This document shows positions 8,829-17,496 of a stretch of 64,000 nt of DNA, piece after piece. The translations under genes and the position numbers were made by a program. The notes under the pieces were generated by a model, which made no database searches, was not told the DNA's origin, and saw nothing but the letters and a program-made list of their open reading frames with translations. Each line of letters opens with the position of its first letter. The stretch's first letter is position 1. The stretch is taken from assembly GCA_965221545.1 (NCBI GenBank), contig OZ244901.1, forward strand, positions 4,464,001 to 4,528,000. The letters run 5' to 3'. This DNA is from JAJEFO01 sp022819605. GTDB taxonomy: Bacteria; Pseudomonadota; Alphaproteobacteria; Rhodobacterales; Rhodobacteraceae.

Positions 8829-9350
8829 ATGTTGAATATCCACCTGCCGGTGAAGGGACCGGCGCTCCTGATCGCCGCAGCACTGGTCGCCGCAGCGGGC
8901 ACGGCGAGCGCGACCGAGCAAGCATCGGCTGCGATGATGAACGCGAACGGAGAATCCGTGGGCTCGGTCACGCTGCGCGCTACCGCGCACGGCACGCTCC
9001 TGCACGCAAAGCTCGAGAATTTGCCGGCGGGCGCCCATGCATTTCACGTCCACACGGTGGGCGTCTGCGAGCCGCCCTTCACGTCTTCGGGCGGGCATTT
9101 CAATCCTGGTGGGAAAAAGCACGGATTCGACAGCGCCGAGGGAATGCACGCGGGCGACATGCCCAACATCCACGTGCCGGACTCCGGGGAGCTGGAGATA
9201 GAGGTGCTGAACGCGCTGCTCAAGCTGGATGCATCGTTGTTCGACGCGGACGGCGCGGCTATCGTGATCCACGACGGGCCGGATGACTATGTGACCGATC
9301 CGGCAGGCGCAGCCGGTCCCCGCATCGCCTGCGGCGTCATCACGCGATAA
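8829..9350 (+). CDS. sodC: Periplasmic Cu,Zn superoxide dismutase
   Basis: This 173-aa protein begins with a Sec signal peptide (about residues 1-28, ending TASA-TEQ). Copper and zinc ligands are recognisable: AFHVHTVGVCE (two Cu His), GGHFNPGGKKHG (bridging and zinc His), and IHDGPDDY (last Cu His). The paired cysteines lie in GVCEPPF and RIACGVI. It dismutates superoxide in the periplasm. A strong GGAGGAAAT ribosome site precedes the ATG. It seems monocistronic. A perfect 16-base palindrome (9365-9380) follows the stop and may help termination, though no T-run follows it. Confidence 0.96.
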   Translation: MLNIHLPVKGPALLIAAALVAAAGTASATEQASAAMMNANGESVGSVTLRATAHGTLLHAKLENLPAGAHAFHVHTVGVCEPPFTSSGGHFNPGGKKHGFDSAEGMHAGDMPNIHVPDSGELEIEVLNALLKLDASLFDADGAAIVIHDGPDDYVTDPAGAAGPRIACGVITR

Positions 9351-9512
9351 GGCAAGCCATCCAGGCAAGTCCGGACTTGCGTCCACAGCACTCGTGGGTC
9401 GGGCCATCACATCCGGAGCGTTCGACCCATCGGGCCTTGGGATCACACCGTCGCATGTGCATCAATCCGGGCTCCCCGCTCAAGGCGACCGGGCCAGTGG
9501 CCGATTCAGCGA

Positions 9513-10682
9513 TCAGCTGGCGATTTCATAGCGGCGAATGAACTCCGCGTCGGGCTCCACTCCAAGTCCGGGACGGTCAGGCACGGCCACATAGCCGTTT
9601 CCTGACTTGACCTGGCCCTGAACATTCAGCGGCTCGGACAGCAATTCGTCCCGAAATACGTTGTGGGTCGTGTCGAATTCCAGCATCGGCTCGCACGGAT
9701 TGAGCCCGCCAGGCATCGCGGGCATTGCGGCGAGCAGCTGCAAGTTCGTGGCCACGGCGATAGCCGAACCCCAGACATGATTGACGACCGGCGTAAAGTG
9801 CGCGTGCGCGAGCGCCAGAACGCGAAGGTATTCGCTGATTCCGCCGAGGGCACAGACATCTGGCTGGGCAATGTCAAGCCCACGATTCTCGAGGATCCGC
9901 CGCCAGCCCCATCGGTTGTACTCGGCTTCGCCACCCGAAATGTTGACCTTGAGTCCTGCCCGCAATTCCCGGTAGCCGTCAAGGTCCTCGGGTGCGACCG
10001 GCTCTTCAAACCAATGGGCGCCGAGTTCCTCCAGTGCGCGCCCTACATGGAAGGCGTCCGCCGTGGTGTAGCAGTGGTTTGCGTCGACCATGAAACGGCC
10101 CTTGCCCGCCACCGCCGTGGCGACCGCTTCGCACAACTTCACGTCTGCCCTTGGCCCCAGCCCAACCTTCATCTTTAGGGAACGGAATCCCATATCGAGG
10201 ATGCCGGCTGCTTCGTCCCCAAACCGTGCAATGTGATCCTCAAGGCTCTCGCGCTTGAGCATCATGCCGTAGCCGTAGGCGGGGATACGGGTTCGATGCG
10301 CACCCCCGATCAGCTTGTGAAGTGGCAGTCCGGCGACCTTGCCGGCAATGTCCCATAGCGCGATGTCGACTCCGGAAAGCGCCTGAAGCGGCATGCCTTT
10401 CTGTCCGTGATCGCGCAAGAGGTTATAGACCTTGTGCCATGTTACGTCCCGGTCCATCGGGTCGTCGCCAATCACCATGGGCTGAATGACCTTCTCGACG
10501 ATCCCCTTGTTTGCGAGCGCAACGTTGCCCGGACCGAAACACTCCCCCCAGCCGGTGACGCCCTCGTCGGTTTCTACTTCGACCAAGTGGGCCGTTCGGC
10601 GCGCGTAGAATTGTTGGGAATAGCCGAGTTCTTCTGGCAGATCATATTGCAGAACGTGGCTGACTACACGGGTGATCTTCAT
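9513..10682 (-). CDS. Mandelate racemase/muconate lactonizing-type enolase superfamily enzyme
   Basis: This 389-aa protein has the enolase-superfamily capping domain (about 1-125) and TIM barrel. The catalytic set is of the mandelate racemase type: KMK (K170, K172), metal ligands D200 (FMVDAN), E226 (WFEEP) and E252 (SGGEAE), and the D275/H302 dyad (DIAQPD, PVVNHVWG). Members with this set dehydrate or epimerise sugar acids such as galactonate, gluconate or arabinonate. The start at 10682 gives the canonical MKITRV N-terminus. The longer frame to 10910 is Arg-rich and lacks support. It is the last gene of the sugar uptake/oxidation unit, 265 bases after the GMC gene, so dehydration of an aldonic acid is the likely role. 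Confidence 0.9.
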   Translation of the reverse strand: MKITRVVSHVLQYDLPEELGYSQQFYARRTAHLVEVETDEGVTGWGECFGPGNVALANKGIVEKVIQPMVIGDDPMDRDVTWHKVYNLLRDHGQKGMPLQALSGVDIALWDIAGKVAGLPLHKLIGGAHRTRIPAYGYGMMLKRESLEDHIARFGDEAAGILDMGFRSLKMKVGLGPRADVKLCEAVATAVAGKGRFMVDANHCYTTADAFHVGRALEELGAHWFEEPVAPEDLDGYRELRAGLKVNISGGEAEYNRWGWRRILENRGLDIAQPDVCALGGISEYLRVLALAHAHFTPVVNHVWGSAIAVATNLQLLAAMPAMPGGLNPCEPMLEFDTTHNVFRDELLSEPLNVQGQVKSGNGYVAVPDRPGLGVEPDAEFIRRYEIAS

Positions 10683-10947
10683 GTGCGCACCCTTTCGGTT
10701 CGAATGGTGCAAGGCGCGCCGGGCATCCGCCACGCGATCGCAGGATCGTGATGCTCCGGCAGTGCGGGGGACCCGCCGGGTAAGGATTTCCCGTCCGTCG
10801 ACCACGCATGGTCTACATCCCCGGCGACGGCGACCTGCACGGCGTCGACGAGTTTCCCAGTGCCCGGAGTCTCGGCTCCTCGATCTCTCGAACCGACTGA
10901 GAGCCAGCAAGCAAAGCGCGTTCTAGTAGGAAATTTCATGGGTCACC

Positions 10948-12567
10948 TTAGTCGAAGAGATTTGCGATATTCGTCTTGATCCTGTCGCCGATGTAGAGAG
11001 CAAGCGCCTGGATCGTCGCAGTCGGGTTGACCGCACCCGATGTCACAAAGATGGACCCATCGACGATAAAGAGGTTCTTTACGTCGTGGGATCTCCCCCA
11101 TCCATCGACGACCGAGCCGTCAGGATCGTTGCCCATCCGGCAGGTGCCCATTTGGTGCCAGCCGGCGCGCCACCAGACCTTGTCGCTGTCATTCGGGAGA
11201 ATCCGCTTGGCCCCTGCTGCTAGCAGTGCCTCCTTTGCACGATCTTCGCCGTGCCTGAGCATGGCGCGGGTATTGTCGCTCAAGCGGTAGCTAATCCTTG
11301 GTGCTGGGATTCCGTCTCTGTCAGCCAGCTCTGGATCAAGAGTGACGCAGTTATGCTCTTCGGGCAGATCCTCCGAGACCACCGTCAGCCCGGCAAGGTA
11401 TGGATAGACATTGTCCATGATCTCGCGGTGTTCGGCGCCCCAAGGGATCGGATTGTCGATTCCGAATCCGCCGAGAGCGTAGGTCATCGGCGTGGTGGAA
11501 CGGCCTGAATGCAGGCCGTAGCCGCGCACAAATCCGCGCGAGGGATCGGACTCGTAGAATTCCTGGCTGAGTATCGAGCACGCCATCGGCCCCTCGTGCC
11601 CCTTCATCGGCTCGTCGAAGACGCCGGCAACACCCGTCAGCGGGTGGAACATCAGGTTCTTTCCGACCAATCCTGAACGGTTGGCAAGACCATCGGGAAA
11701 GAGCTTGGACGTTGAATGCAGCAGCATGCGTGGCGTCCCCACACCGTTGCATGCCATGATCACCATTTCAGCCTTCTGCTCATGCACCTGTCCGTCGGAC
11801 CCGTGGTAGAGGACGCCCTTGGCAAGGCCGGTGTTCCCGTCCACGAGAATTTCCCGTACCCGCGCGTTGGTCCGCAATTCGACGCCAGCGTTCTCGAGCA
11901 ACGGCCAGTAGGTGAAATTTGTTCCGCCCTTGGCCCCGGCAGCACAGCCCAGATCACAGGTGCCGGCATTGACGCAACGCTGCCGCCCGTCGTGATCCCG
12001 ACTGAGAATCGCGACGTCCGACGGCCACCAATGCCAGCCGAGCCTGTTGAAACCCTTGGCCAGCGTCTGTCCCAGCTTGCCTATTGGAATGGGCGGCAAC
12101 GGCGGCGTGTAGTCGGGGTAGGCCGGATTGCCGCCCAGACCCGACACCCCGGTGTTGGCGTCGTTCATGTCATAGAATGGGGCCAGCGTGCGATAGTGCA
12201 GTGGCCAATCCTCGCCCACGCCGTCCAGGGATCTAGTGCGGAAGTCCGAGGGCTTCATACGCGGCCAGTGCCCCAGGAAGTTGATCGTGGAACCGCCCAC
12301 GCCATTCCAGTTCACCGGAGTGATGCAGCTGTCTTCCGAGTTTATCGGGTAGTCCTGCTTCAACTTTCGCACATTCGGGTCGCAGGAAAACTCGGCATAT
12401 CGCGCCAGTTCGTAATCATCTCGTCGCGAAGGAAAGTCGCTGTCTTGCAGGTGATCGCCCTGTTCCAGGCACAGGATTCGCATCCGCGTCTCAAGCAGCG
12501 ACCAGGAAATTGCCGCACCCGAAGCGCCAGCACCCACGATCAGCACGTCTACCGGGTCGCTCGCCAT
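10948..12567 (-). CDS. GMC-family FAD oxidoreductase (gluconate 2-dehydrogenase-like large subunit)
   Basis: This 539-aa flavoprotein starts with a Rossmann motif, DVLIVGAGASGAA. The GMC insertion NWNGVGGSTINFLGHWPRM lies near residue 110. The C-terminal catalytic block WHQMGTCRMG holds the conserved His, and SGAVNPTATIQALAL holds the Asn/FAD-binding element. A Cys-rich insert, CVNAGTCDLGCAAGAK, is near residue 200. It is paired with the 152-aa small-subunit gene, whose stop lies one base before this ATG, as in membrane gluconate/2-keto-gluconate dehydrogenases. The third, cytochrome c subunit of that complex is not in the window. GGAGGTGG precedes the ATG. It probably oxidises a sugar or polyol imported by the adjacent ABC system. 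Confidence 0.88.
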   Translation of the reverse strand: MASDPVDVLIVGAGASGAAISWSLLETRMRILCLEQGDHLQDSDFPSRRDDYELARYAEFSCDPNVRKLKQDYPINSEDSCITPVNWNGVGGSTINFLGHWPRMKPSDFRTRSLDGVGEDWPLHYRTLAPFYDMNDANTGVSGLGGNPAYPDYTPPLPPIPIGKLGQTLAKGFNRLGWHWWPSDVAILSRDHDGRQRCVNAGTCDLGCAAGAKGGTNFTYWPLLENAGVELRTNARVREILVDGNTGLAKGVLYHGSDGQVHEQKAEMVIMACNGVGTPRMLLHSTSKLFPDGLANRSGLVGKNLMFHPLTGVAGVFDEPMKGHEGPMACSILSQEFYESDPSRGFVRGYGLHSGRSTTPMTYALGGFGIDNPIPWGAEHREIMDNVYPYLAGLTVVSEDLPEEHNCVTLDPELADRDGIPAPRISYRLSDNTRAMLRHGEDRAKEALLAAGAKRILPNDSDKVWWRAGWHQMGTCRMGNDPDGSVVDGWGRSHDVKNLFIVDGSIFVTSGAVNPTATIQALALYIGDRIKTNIANLFD

Positions 12568-12568
12568 C

Positions 12569-13027
12569 TCAGCCACCTCCGGCTGCCCCGGGATCACGGT
12601 AGAACGGCCCGCGAGCCCGGACGGGTTCGATGAGGCTGTCCAGGAATTCAGCGCTTTCCTGGGCAACCTCATATCCAGAAGGATGTACCGGATGCGCACC
12701 GACGCCGACCTTGGCGCGCATGTCCGGACGGCTGTAATATCCCTTGTAGGTTTCGGTCAGAAGTTCTGCGAACTCGATCGGCATGGTTCGCTCGAGCTGG
12801 CAGATGGCATCGGGGTCGATGCCGTCCGCCAGTTCCGATGCCCGAGCCAGCAGCCGCTTCAGCGCAGCGTCGAAACCGGGTCTGCGTGCGGCCACGCGTG
12901 CCAGGTAGTCAGCAACCCCGATCTCGCCAGCACCGGGAATGTTCCTTTCGCGACTGCCCGGAACCAGTTGATCGAGGATCGAGCCCAGCAAATGGCGCTC
13001 CGTTGGCGGCATGGAGAAGTCGGCCAT
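12569..13027 (-). CDS. Gluconate 2-dehydrogenase subunit 3 family protein
   Basis: This 152-aa protein matches the small gamma-subunit family that accompanies GMC-type dehydrogenases. It has the N-terminal LLGSILDQLVPGS, the GADY-type segment GVADYLAR, and the C-terminal YYSRPDMRAKVG followed by PVHPSGYE. Characterised homologs carry a Tat signal that exports the folded dimer. No twin-arginine signal is visible here, which would leave the dimer in the cytoplasm unless the start is wrong. AGGAGT precedes the ATG at 13027. It sits between the ABC permease and the GMC gene, with almost no spacing on the GMC side. Confidence 0.85.
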   Translation of the reverse strand: MADFSMPPTERHLLGSILDQLVPGSRERNIPGAGEIGVADYLARVAARRPGFDAALKRLLARASELADGIDPDAICQLERTMPIEFAELLTETYKGYYSRPDMRAKVGVGAHPVHPSGYEVAQESAEFLDSLIEPVRARGPFYRDPGAAGGG

Positions 13028-13036
13028 TCCGAACTC

Positions 13037-14257
13037 CTATTGACCGACGCTGCCGGCTCTTCTCGACAGCGCGTCGACGGCCACTGCAAGGATCAAGATC
13101 GCTCCTGAAACCATGAGTTTGTCCGCGGCACTTGCGCCGGTCAGATCGAGCCCGTTGCCGAGCGATCCGATCACCAGCGCGCCGAGTATTGCGTTCCATA
13201 CCGAGCCGCGCCCACCGAAGAGCGAGGTTCCGCCAATGACGGCCGCACCGATGGCTTCCAGCAGAAGCGAGCCGCCCGCAAAGGCCGTGTAGGACACCGA
13301 TCCGAACCGAGATGCCCCGAATATGCCGCCGATGGCCGCCATCAGCCCGACAATTCCAAATGCCGCCACGCGGATGCGATTGACATTGAAGCCTGCGCGG
13401 CGGGCGCTTTCGGCGTTGCCGCCAACGGCAAACAGCGAGCGCCCGAACGGAGTGGACGTTGTGATCCAGCCCAGAAGCGCGGTGATCCCTACGAGCAGGA
13501 CCAGCAGAAGTGGCAAGGAGCGATAGGCATTGAGCGTCACGATCACGGCAATCACGATGGTGCCAAAGGCCAGCACCTGTCCCCAGAGGGCAAGCGGCGG
13601 GTCAACTTCCAGTCCCAAGGCACGGCGACGTGCCTGCTTTTGCAGGCTCGCATAAGCAAAGAGCAAGACGCAGAACATCCCGAGCGCCAGCCCCCAGAAG
13701 TCCGGAATCAGCACTCGCGTGAAACCTCGAACGAACGGGTCGCCGACGTTCAGGTTCCCCGTCGGCAGTATTTTCTGCATCAGGCCCTGATAGCCCAGGA
13801 GACCGGCCAAGGTGACGACGAAAGAGGGGATGCCGACATAGGCGACAAGCACGCCCTGTGCTGCCCCCATCACGATGCCGATGGCCATCACGATCAAGCA
13901 CGCAAGCCACCCGGGTACGCCAGCCAGCACCATTACGCCCAGGAGCGCTGCGCAGACCCCTGCGGTTGCCGCAGCGGACAAGTCGATTTCACCCAGCAGG
14001 AGCACGGTTGTGATTCCCACAGCCAACGTGGCGATCAGCGCTGACTGCATGAACAGGTTGTAGATGTTGCGCGGGCTCAGAAAGATCACACGGAAGCTCT
14101 CGGCCTCGCCCGATGCTAGGTCCCAGAGCGGAAGCGCCAGTCCGAACCAGGCCCAGATCGCCGCCAATGCCAGCAGCACCGGCGCGAATGATCCAATACG
14201 GGTTTCGCGCATTGTCCGGAATCGGTCGAGCACGGAATCCTTGCCGTCAGGCCGCAT
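13037..14257 (-). CDS. Sugar ABC transporter permease (XylH/FrcC type)
   Basis: This 406-aa hydrophobic protein has about ten predicted membrane segments and the BPD_transp_2 family signature GGNAESARRAGFNVNRIR near residue 288. That signature is the cytoplasmic loop that contacts the ATPase. Other family blocks are LLLGEIDLSAAATAG and GIPSFVVTLAGLLGYQG. It forms the membrane channel for monosaccharide import. The ATG at 14257 overlaps the end of the ATPase gene by 11 bases. A GTG at 14275 is an alternative. It belongs to the carbohydrate uptake CUT2 class together with the next two genes. The length, longer than RbsC (about 320 aa), is closer to the XylH proteins. Confidence 0.92.
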   Translation of the reverse strand: MRPDGKDSVLDRFRTMRETRIGSFAPVLLALAAIWAWFGLALPLWDLASGEAESFRVIFLSPRNIYNLFMQSALIATLAVGITTVLLLGEIDLSAAATAGVCAALLGVMVLAGVPGWLACLIVMAIGIVMGAAQGVLVAYVGIPSFVVTLAGLLGYQGLMQKILPTGNLNVGDPFVRGFTRVLIPDFWGLALGMFCVLLFAYASLQKQARRRALGLEVDPPLALWGQVLAFGTIVIAVIVTLNAYRSLPLLLVLLVGITALLGWITTSTPFGRSLFAVGGNAESARRAGFNVNRIRVAAFGIVGLMAAIGGIFGASRFGSVSYTAFAGGSLLLEAIGAAVIGGTSLFGGRGSVWNAILGALVIGSLGNGLDLTGASAADKLMVSGAILILAVAVDALSRRAGSVGQ

Positions 14258-15062
14258 CGCTGGCCTCACTGGCACGGCCGCGTGTCATCGCGACCACGAT
14301 TTCGTCGGGAGTCGTCTCGGAGCGCTGGTAGGTTGCGACATTGCTGCCGTGGCGAAGAACGCAGATGCGGTCAGCGACGTCGAAAATGTCGCGCATGTTG
14401 TGCGAAATGTAGACGACCGCGTGGTTCGTCTCACGCAGGCGCTTGACCACTTCCAGCACCTGACGTGTCTGCGCCACGCCTAGTGCGGCGGTGGGCTCGT
14501 CGAGCATGACGACGGTGCTGTCCGCACCGACCGCGCGCGCGATTGCGATGGCCTGTCGCTGTCCGCCGGAAAGACCGCCGACCTTTGCCCGCACCGACTG
14601 CAATGTCCGGACCTCAAGCTTGTCGAAGGCCTCCTTTGCCTTGACCTCCATCTCGAGATCATCCAGCGGCCGGAGAATGCGCGGCAGAATGGTCCAGCCC
14701 GGTTTCACCGGTTCCGACCCGAGCGACAGGTTGGCGGCAACATCGAGATTCTCGCACAGTGCAAGGTCTTGGTAGACAATTTGAATGCCCAGGTCGGCGG
14801 CATCGTTCGGGCTGGCAATGCTGACGTTGGTACCATCGAGAAAAAACCGCCCGTCGTCGGCGACATAGGCTCCCGCGAGCACTTTCATGAGCGTTGACTT
14901 TCCTGCACCATTGTCGCCAACAAGCGCCATGACCTCGCCGCGTGCGACCTCAAAGTCCACACCGCGCAAGGCGTGCACGCCCCCGAAACGCTTGTGGATG
15001 CCACGCACGCTCAGATGTGCCGGTGGGGCAGACTGCCCCACCTCGTTGCTCTCGGGTCCCAT
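14247..15062 (-). CDS. Sugar ABC transporter ATP-binding protein (single-domain, FrcA-like)
   Basis: This 271-aa ATPase has one nucleotide-binding domain: Walker A GDNGAGKSTLMK near residue 47, the signature LSGGQRQAIAIARAV near residue 156, Walker B VVMLDEPTAALG near residue 178, and the switch His in VVYISHNM. Most CUT2 systems (XylG, RbsA, MglA) have two fused ATPase domains. The single domain resembles FrcA and implies a homodimer. It energises uptake through the adjacent permease. The ATG at 15062 lies 12 bases after the binding-protein stop. Confidence 0.93.
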   Translation of the reverse strand: MGPESNEVGQSAPPAHLSVRGIHKRFGGVHALRGVDFEVARGEVMALVGDNGAGKSTLMKVLAGAYVADDGRFFLDGTNVSIASPNDAADLGIQIVYQDLALCENLDVAANLSLGSEPVKPGWTILPRILRPLDDLEMEVKAKEAFDKLEVRTLQSVRAKVGGLSGGQRQAIAIARAVGADSTVVMLDEPTAALGVAQTRQVLEVVKRLRETNHAVVYISHNMRDIFDVADRICVLRHGSNVATYQRSETTPDEIVVAMTRGRASEASDAA

Positions 15063-15074
15063 CGAAGGTCCTGA

Positions 15075-16136
15075 TTACTGGCAGAAATCAGTTGCCGCGG
15101 CTTCGCCCTGGCAAATCATTTCCTTGGTGATCGAGGGATCGTTTTCAACCACGTAGGCGACGCCCTCAGCACCGACGGCCGAGTATGAACCGACCGGGAC
15201 ATAGGCCACTTCAGCGCCAACGCCGTTAACCACGGTCTGCGGTGCAAGATCCGAGAAATCTTCGCCGTTCACCAGGCGGACCGTTACTCGTGCTGCGGCA
15301 TCGGCCATGTCGGCCAGCGGACGCCAGCCGCACTGCGTCTGCTTCCCAAGAAGCATCAGTTGCTGTGCCTGCACGGTACAGTCGAGACCCGAGACCGGGA
15401 CGGTGCCGGCCATGCCTTGCTCTTCCATTGCGGCGATGGCTGCGCCCGCGTTCCCGTCATTGGATGACACCACGCCCTGGACGTTGTTGTTGAGTTGCGT
15501 CAGCGCCTGATCCATGGAGCGGCGTGCAATCGCCGGATCCCAGCCGGGGGTCCAGTTCTCATAGCCCAAGACCCGCTTTCCGCTATCGAAGAGCGACTGA
15601 AGCGCACGAAGCTGTCCATTGTGAATTACGGCGGCATTGGGATCAGTTGGCGATCCCTTGAGAAGCACCAGAGTGTCGCCATCCATTGTGTTCTCGATCA
15701 CATGCATCGCCTGATCGTAGCCCATGCCCTCCAAATCGGCCTGAACCCAGAACGTCGTATTGGCTGAGTTGATCATGCGGTCGTAGGCGATCGTCGGCAC
15801 GCCTTCCTCGGCAGCGGTGTCGGCGATTATGGCCGAGCTTTCGCCGTCGATTGGGATCACAACAAGCACCTTCGCGCCTTGAGTCAATGCTTGTTCCGCC
15901 TGACGTTGCTGCGTGGCGGTGTCGTTATTTGCATTGAACACCTCAACATCAATGTCAGGCGCGATCTCGGCCATTGTTGCAAGAAATGCGGCTGCATCCT
16001 GCTGTTCCCAGCGCGGGTTCACATTCTCCGGCAGCAGGAGCGCCACCATGTCCGCGGCCTTGGCGGTTCCTGCAGTTGCCAGCGCGGATGTCGCGATGGC
16101 TCCGGCCAAAAGGCCTTTCGTCAGTTTGGGAATCAT
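15075..16136 (-). CDS. Sugar ABC transporter substrate-binding protein (XylF/ChvE-like)
   Basis: This 353-aa periplasmic binding protein (type 1 fold) has a Sec signal peptide (MIPKLTKGLLAGAIATSA...AKA-ADM). Mature-region blocks resemble xylose-binding proteins: LLLPENVNPRWEQQD, VLVVIPIDGESSA, IAYDRMI and GVVSSNDGNAGAA. The start at 16136 is chosen over adjacent ATG and longer options because AGGAGG then sits 5 bases upstream. It heads the operon and probably binds a pentose or hexose. The neighbouring GMC dehydrogenase and enolase suggest that the sugar enters an oxidative, non-phosphorylating route. The exact ligand cannot be read from the sequence. Confidence 0.92.
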   Translation of the reverse strand: MIPKLTKGLLAGAIATSALATAGTAKAADMVALLLPENVNPRWEQQDAAAFLATMAEIAPDIDVEVFNANNDTATQQRQAEQALTQGAKVLVVIPIDGESSAIIADTAAEEGVPTIAYDRMINSANTTFWVQADLEGMGYDQAMHVIENTMDGDTLVLLKGSPTDPNAAVIHNGQLRALQSLFDSGKRVLGYENWTPGWDPAIARRSMDQALTQLNNNVQGVVSSNDGNAGAAIAAMEEQGMAGTVPVSGLDCTVQAQQLMLLGKQTQCGWRPLADMADAAARVTVRLVNGEDFSDLAPQTVVNGVGAEVAYVPVGSYSAVGAEGVAYVVENDPSITKEMICQGEAAATDFCQ

Positions 16137-16259
16137 CATATCCTCCTCATGGATGTTTCGGCGCATTCGGCGCCGGACTGTCTGGTGGTACTCTCCCTTT
16201 TTCAGGGCGATCTGGCGGCTCGAGCCTGGTTTCCAGCTTGTCTCAAGCCGCCGCCACTA

Positions 16260-16278
16260 GCCTGACCACCAATCAGGC
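16260..16278. promoter_or_regulatory. Inverted repeat upstream of the sugar operon, candidate GntR operator
   Basis: GCCTGA-CCACCAA-TCAGGC has 6-base arms and a 7-base centre. It lies between the GntR-family gene and the binding-protein gene, about 120 bases before the latter's start. On the minus strand the centre reads TTGGTGG, which recalls the TTGGT half-site of FadR-subfamily regulators, but a matching ACCAA half is missing. The assignment is tentative. Confidence 0.35.
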
Positions 16279-16319
16279 GCGTGTTTCGTTGTCGGGCGTC
16301 GAAAGCGGGCCCGTCGTTG

Positions 16320-17072
16320 TCAATGTCCTCCCTTGTCGTCCTTGGCGGACAAGGCGCCAGCGAGGCGCGCGCGCGTGTCCCCCAGATGCTCCTTCATCGC
16401 ATTCGATGCCGCTTCGGCATCGCGAGCTTCAATGGCATTGAGAACCTTGCGGTGCAGCGGTACTGAACGCTTGTTGTCGCGCGGATCCGCGTTTGTCAGA
16501 CGGATCGAGCTGAGCAGCGAGGAAAAGATGACTCCCTCCATCGCCATCAGCACTTCATTGTTCGCCGCACGGAGCACCGCCCTGTGAAACTGCGCATCCG
16601 CCACCACGAAATCCTGCACGGATGCGGCTCCTTCCATGCTCGCCTGCGCCTGGCGTACCGCGGCAATCTGAGCCTCTGACGCAGACCGTGCAGCCCAGGC
16701 GGCTGCGTTCGGTTCGATCATCTGCCGGACATCCATGAGTTGGCGCAGGAAATCCGACCTTGGCTCAAAACCCTGGTGCCAGGCCAGCACGTCGTCGTCG
16801 AGAAGGTTCCAGCTCGCCCGCCGGCGCACCCGGGTACCGTGGCCGCGCCGCACTTCCAGCATGCCCTTTCCAACCAGCAGCTTTACCGCTTCACGGATCA
16901 CTGACTTGCTGACTCCGAACCGCTCGCAAAGCCTGTTCTCGTCATCGATCAACTCGCCTTCGCGCAGGTGGCCTGCCACGATTCGCCGGCCGATTTCCCG
17001 GCAGACCTGGGTGGCCAGGCTGGGAACGACGCCGGCTGCATCTTTCAGGTCGTAGTAGAGCAACTCACTCAT
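16320..17072 (-). CDS. GntR-family (FadR subfamily) transcriptional regulator
   Basis: This 250-aa regulator has an N-terminal winged helix-turn-helix (about 20-85: LCERFGVSKSVIREAVKLLVGKGMLEVRRGHGTRV) and an all-helical FCD ligand-binding domain (about 100-235). The FCD domain contains the metal-ligand-type residues of DAQFHRAVLRAANN. Regulators of this subfamily sense sugar acids or other carboxylates. It is transcribed towards the sugar ABC/GMC/enolase genes, which start 184 bases downstream, so it likely represses them and is relieved by a pathway acid. The start ATG lies at 17072. Confidence 0.92.
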   Translation of the reverse strand: MSELLYYDLKDAAGVVPSLATQVCREIGRRIVAGHLREGELIDDENRLCERFGVSKSVIREAVKLLVGKGMLEVRRGHGTRVRRRASWNLLDDDVLAWHQGFEPRSDFLRQLMDVRQMIEPNAAAWAARSASEAQIAAVRQAQASMEGAASVQDFVVADAQFHRAVLRAANNEVLMAMEGVIFSSLLSSIRLTNADPRDNKRSVPLHRKVLNAIEARDAEAASNAMKEHLGDTRARLAGALSAKDDKGGH

Positions 17073-17496
17073 AGGCCGAAGTTAAACATCAGATGGCTGT
17101 AAAGTCCAGATGTTTTCACAAGTGCTGCCTCGCTGCGAAAATGCCGACTCTGCCTGCACTGTCGCTGCGCGGCGGGAATGGTCGGCGCACGCTATCGCGT
17201 CCACAGACTCCAGTGGCACTGGCCTATCGAGGCTGGGGTGTGCCGGACCGACTATCACCCGGTTTCTGCGAGCCATTGGACTCATCCGCCGCCATCCGTC
17301 CTGTTCTTGGGCGGCTACATGCGGACCGACAGCAATTTTCGCTATCGCGACACCTCCCGCAAGATCATCGGGATGCGGTTTAGGAACATCGCCTTCTGAG
17401 GAATTGTCGGGCGGACGGCAGCGCTACTCGTGCGGCCGTGCTTCCCGTCTGCGGGGACAAAGCACTTACATATTTTTGCCGACATCCCGAATTGGT
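17073..17496. other. Intergenic region with a possible gene remnant on the + strand
   Basis: This 420-base region contains the gntR promoter. On the + strand, the frame ending at the TGA at 17397-17399 closes with GGYMRTDSNFRYRDTSRKI and a hydrophobic tail. It looks protein-like and could be the C-terminal relic of a lost gene. It has no ribosome site or upstream continuation, and I do not recognise the family. The rest shows no feature. Confidence 0.3.

Noticed and set aside
9365..9380. 16-base perfect palindrome after sodC
   Set aside because: Real, but with no T-run, no loop and no second copy nearby; too little to call a terminator or operator.
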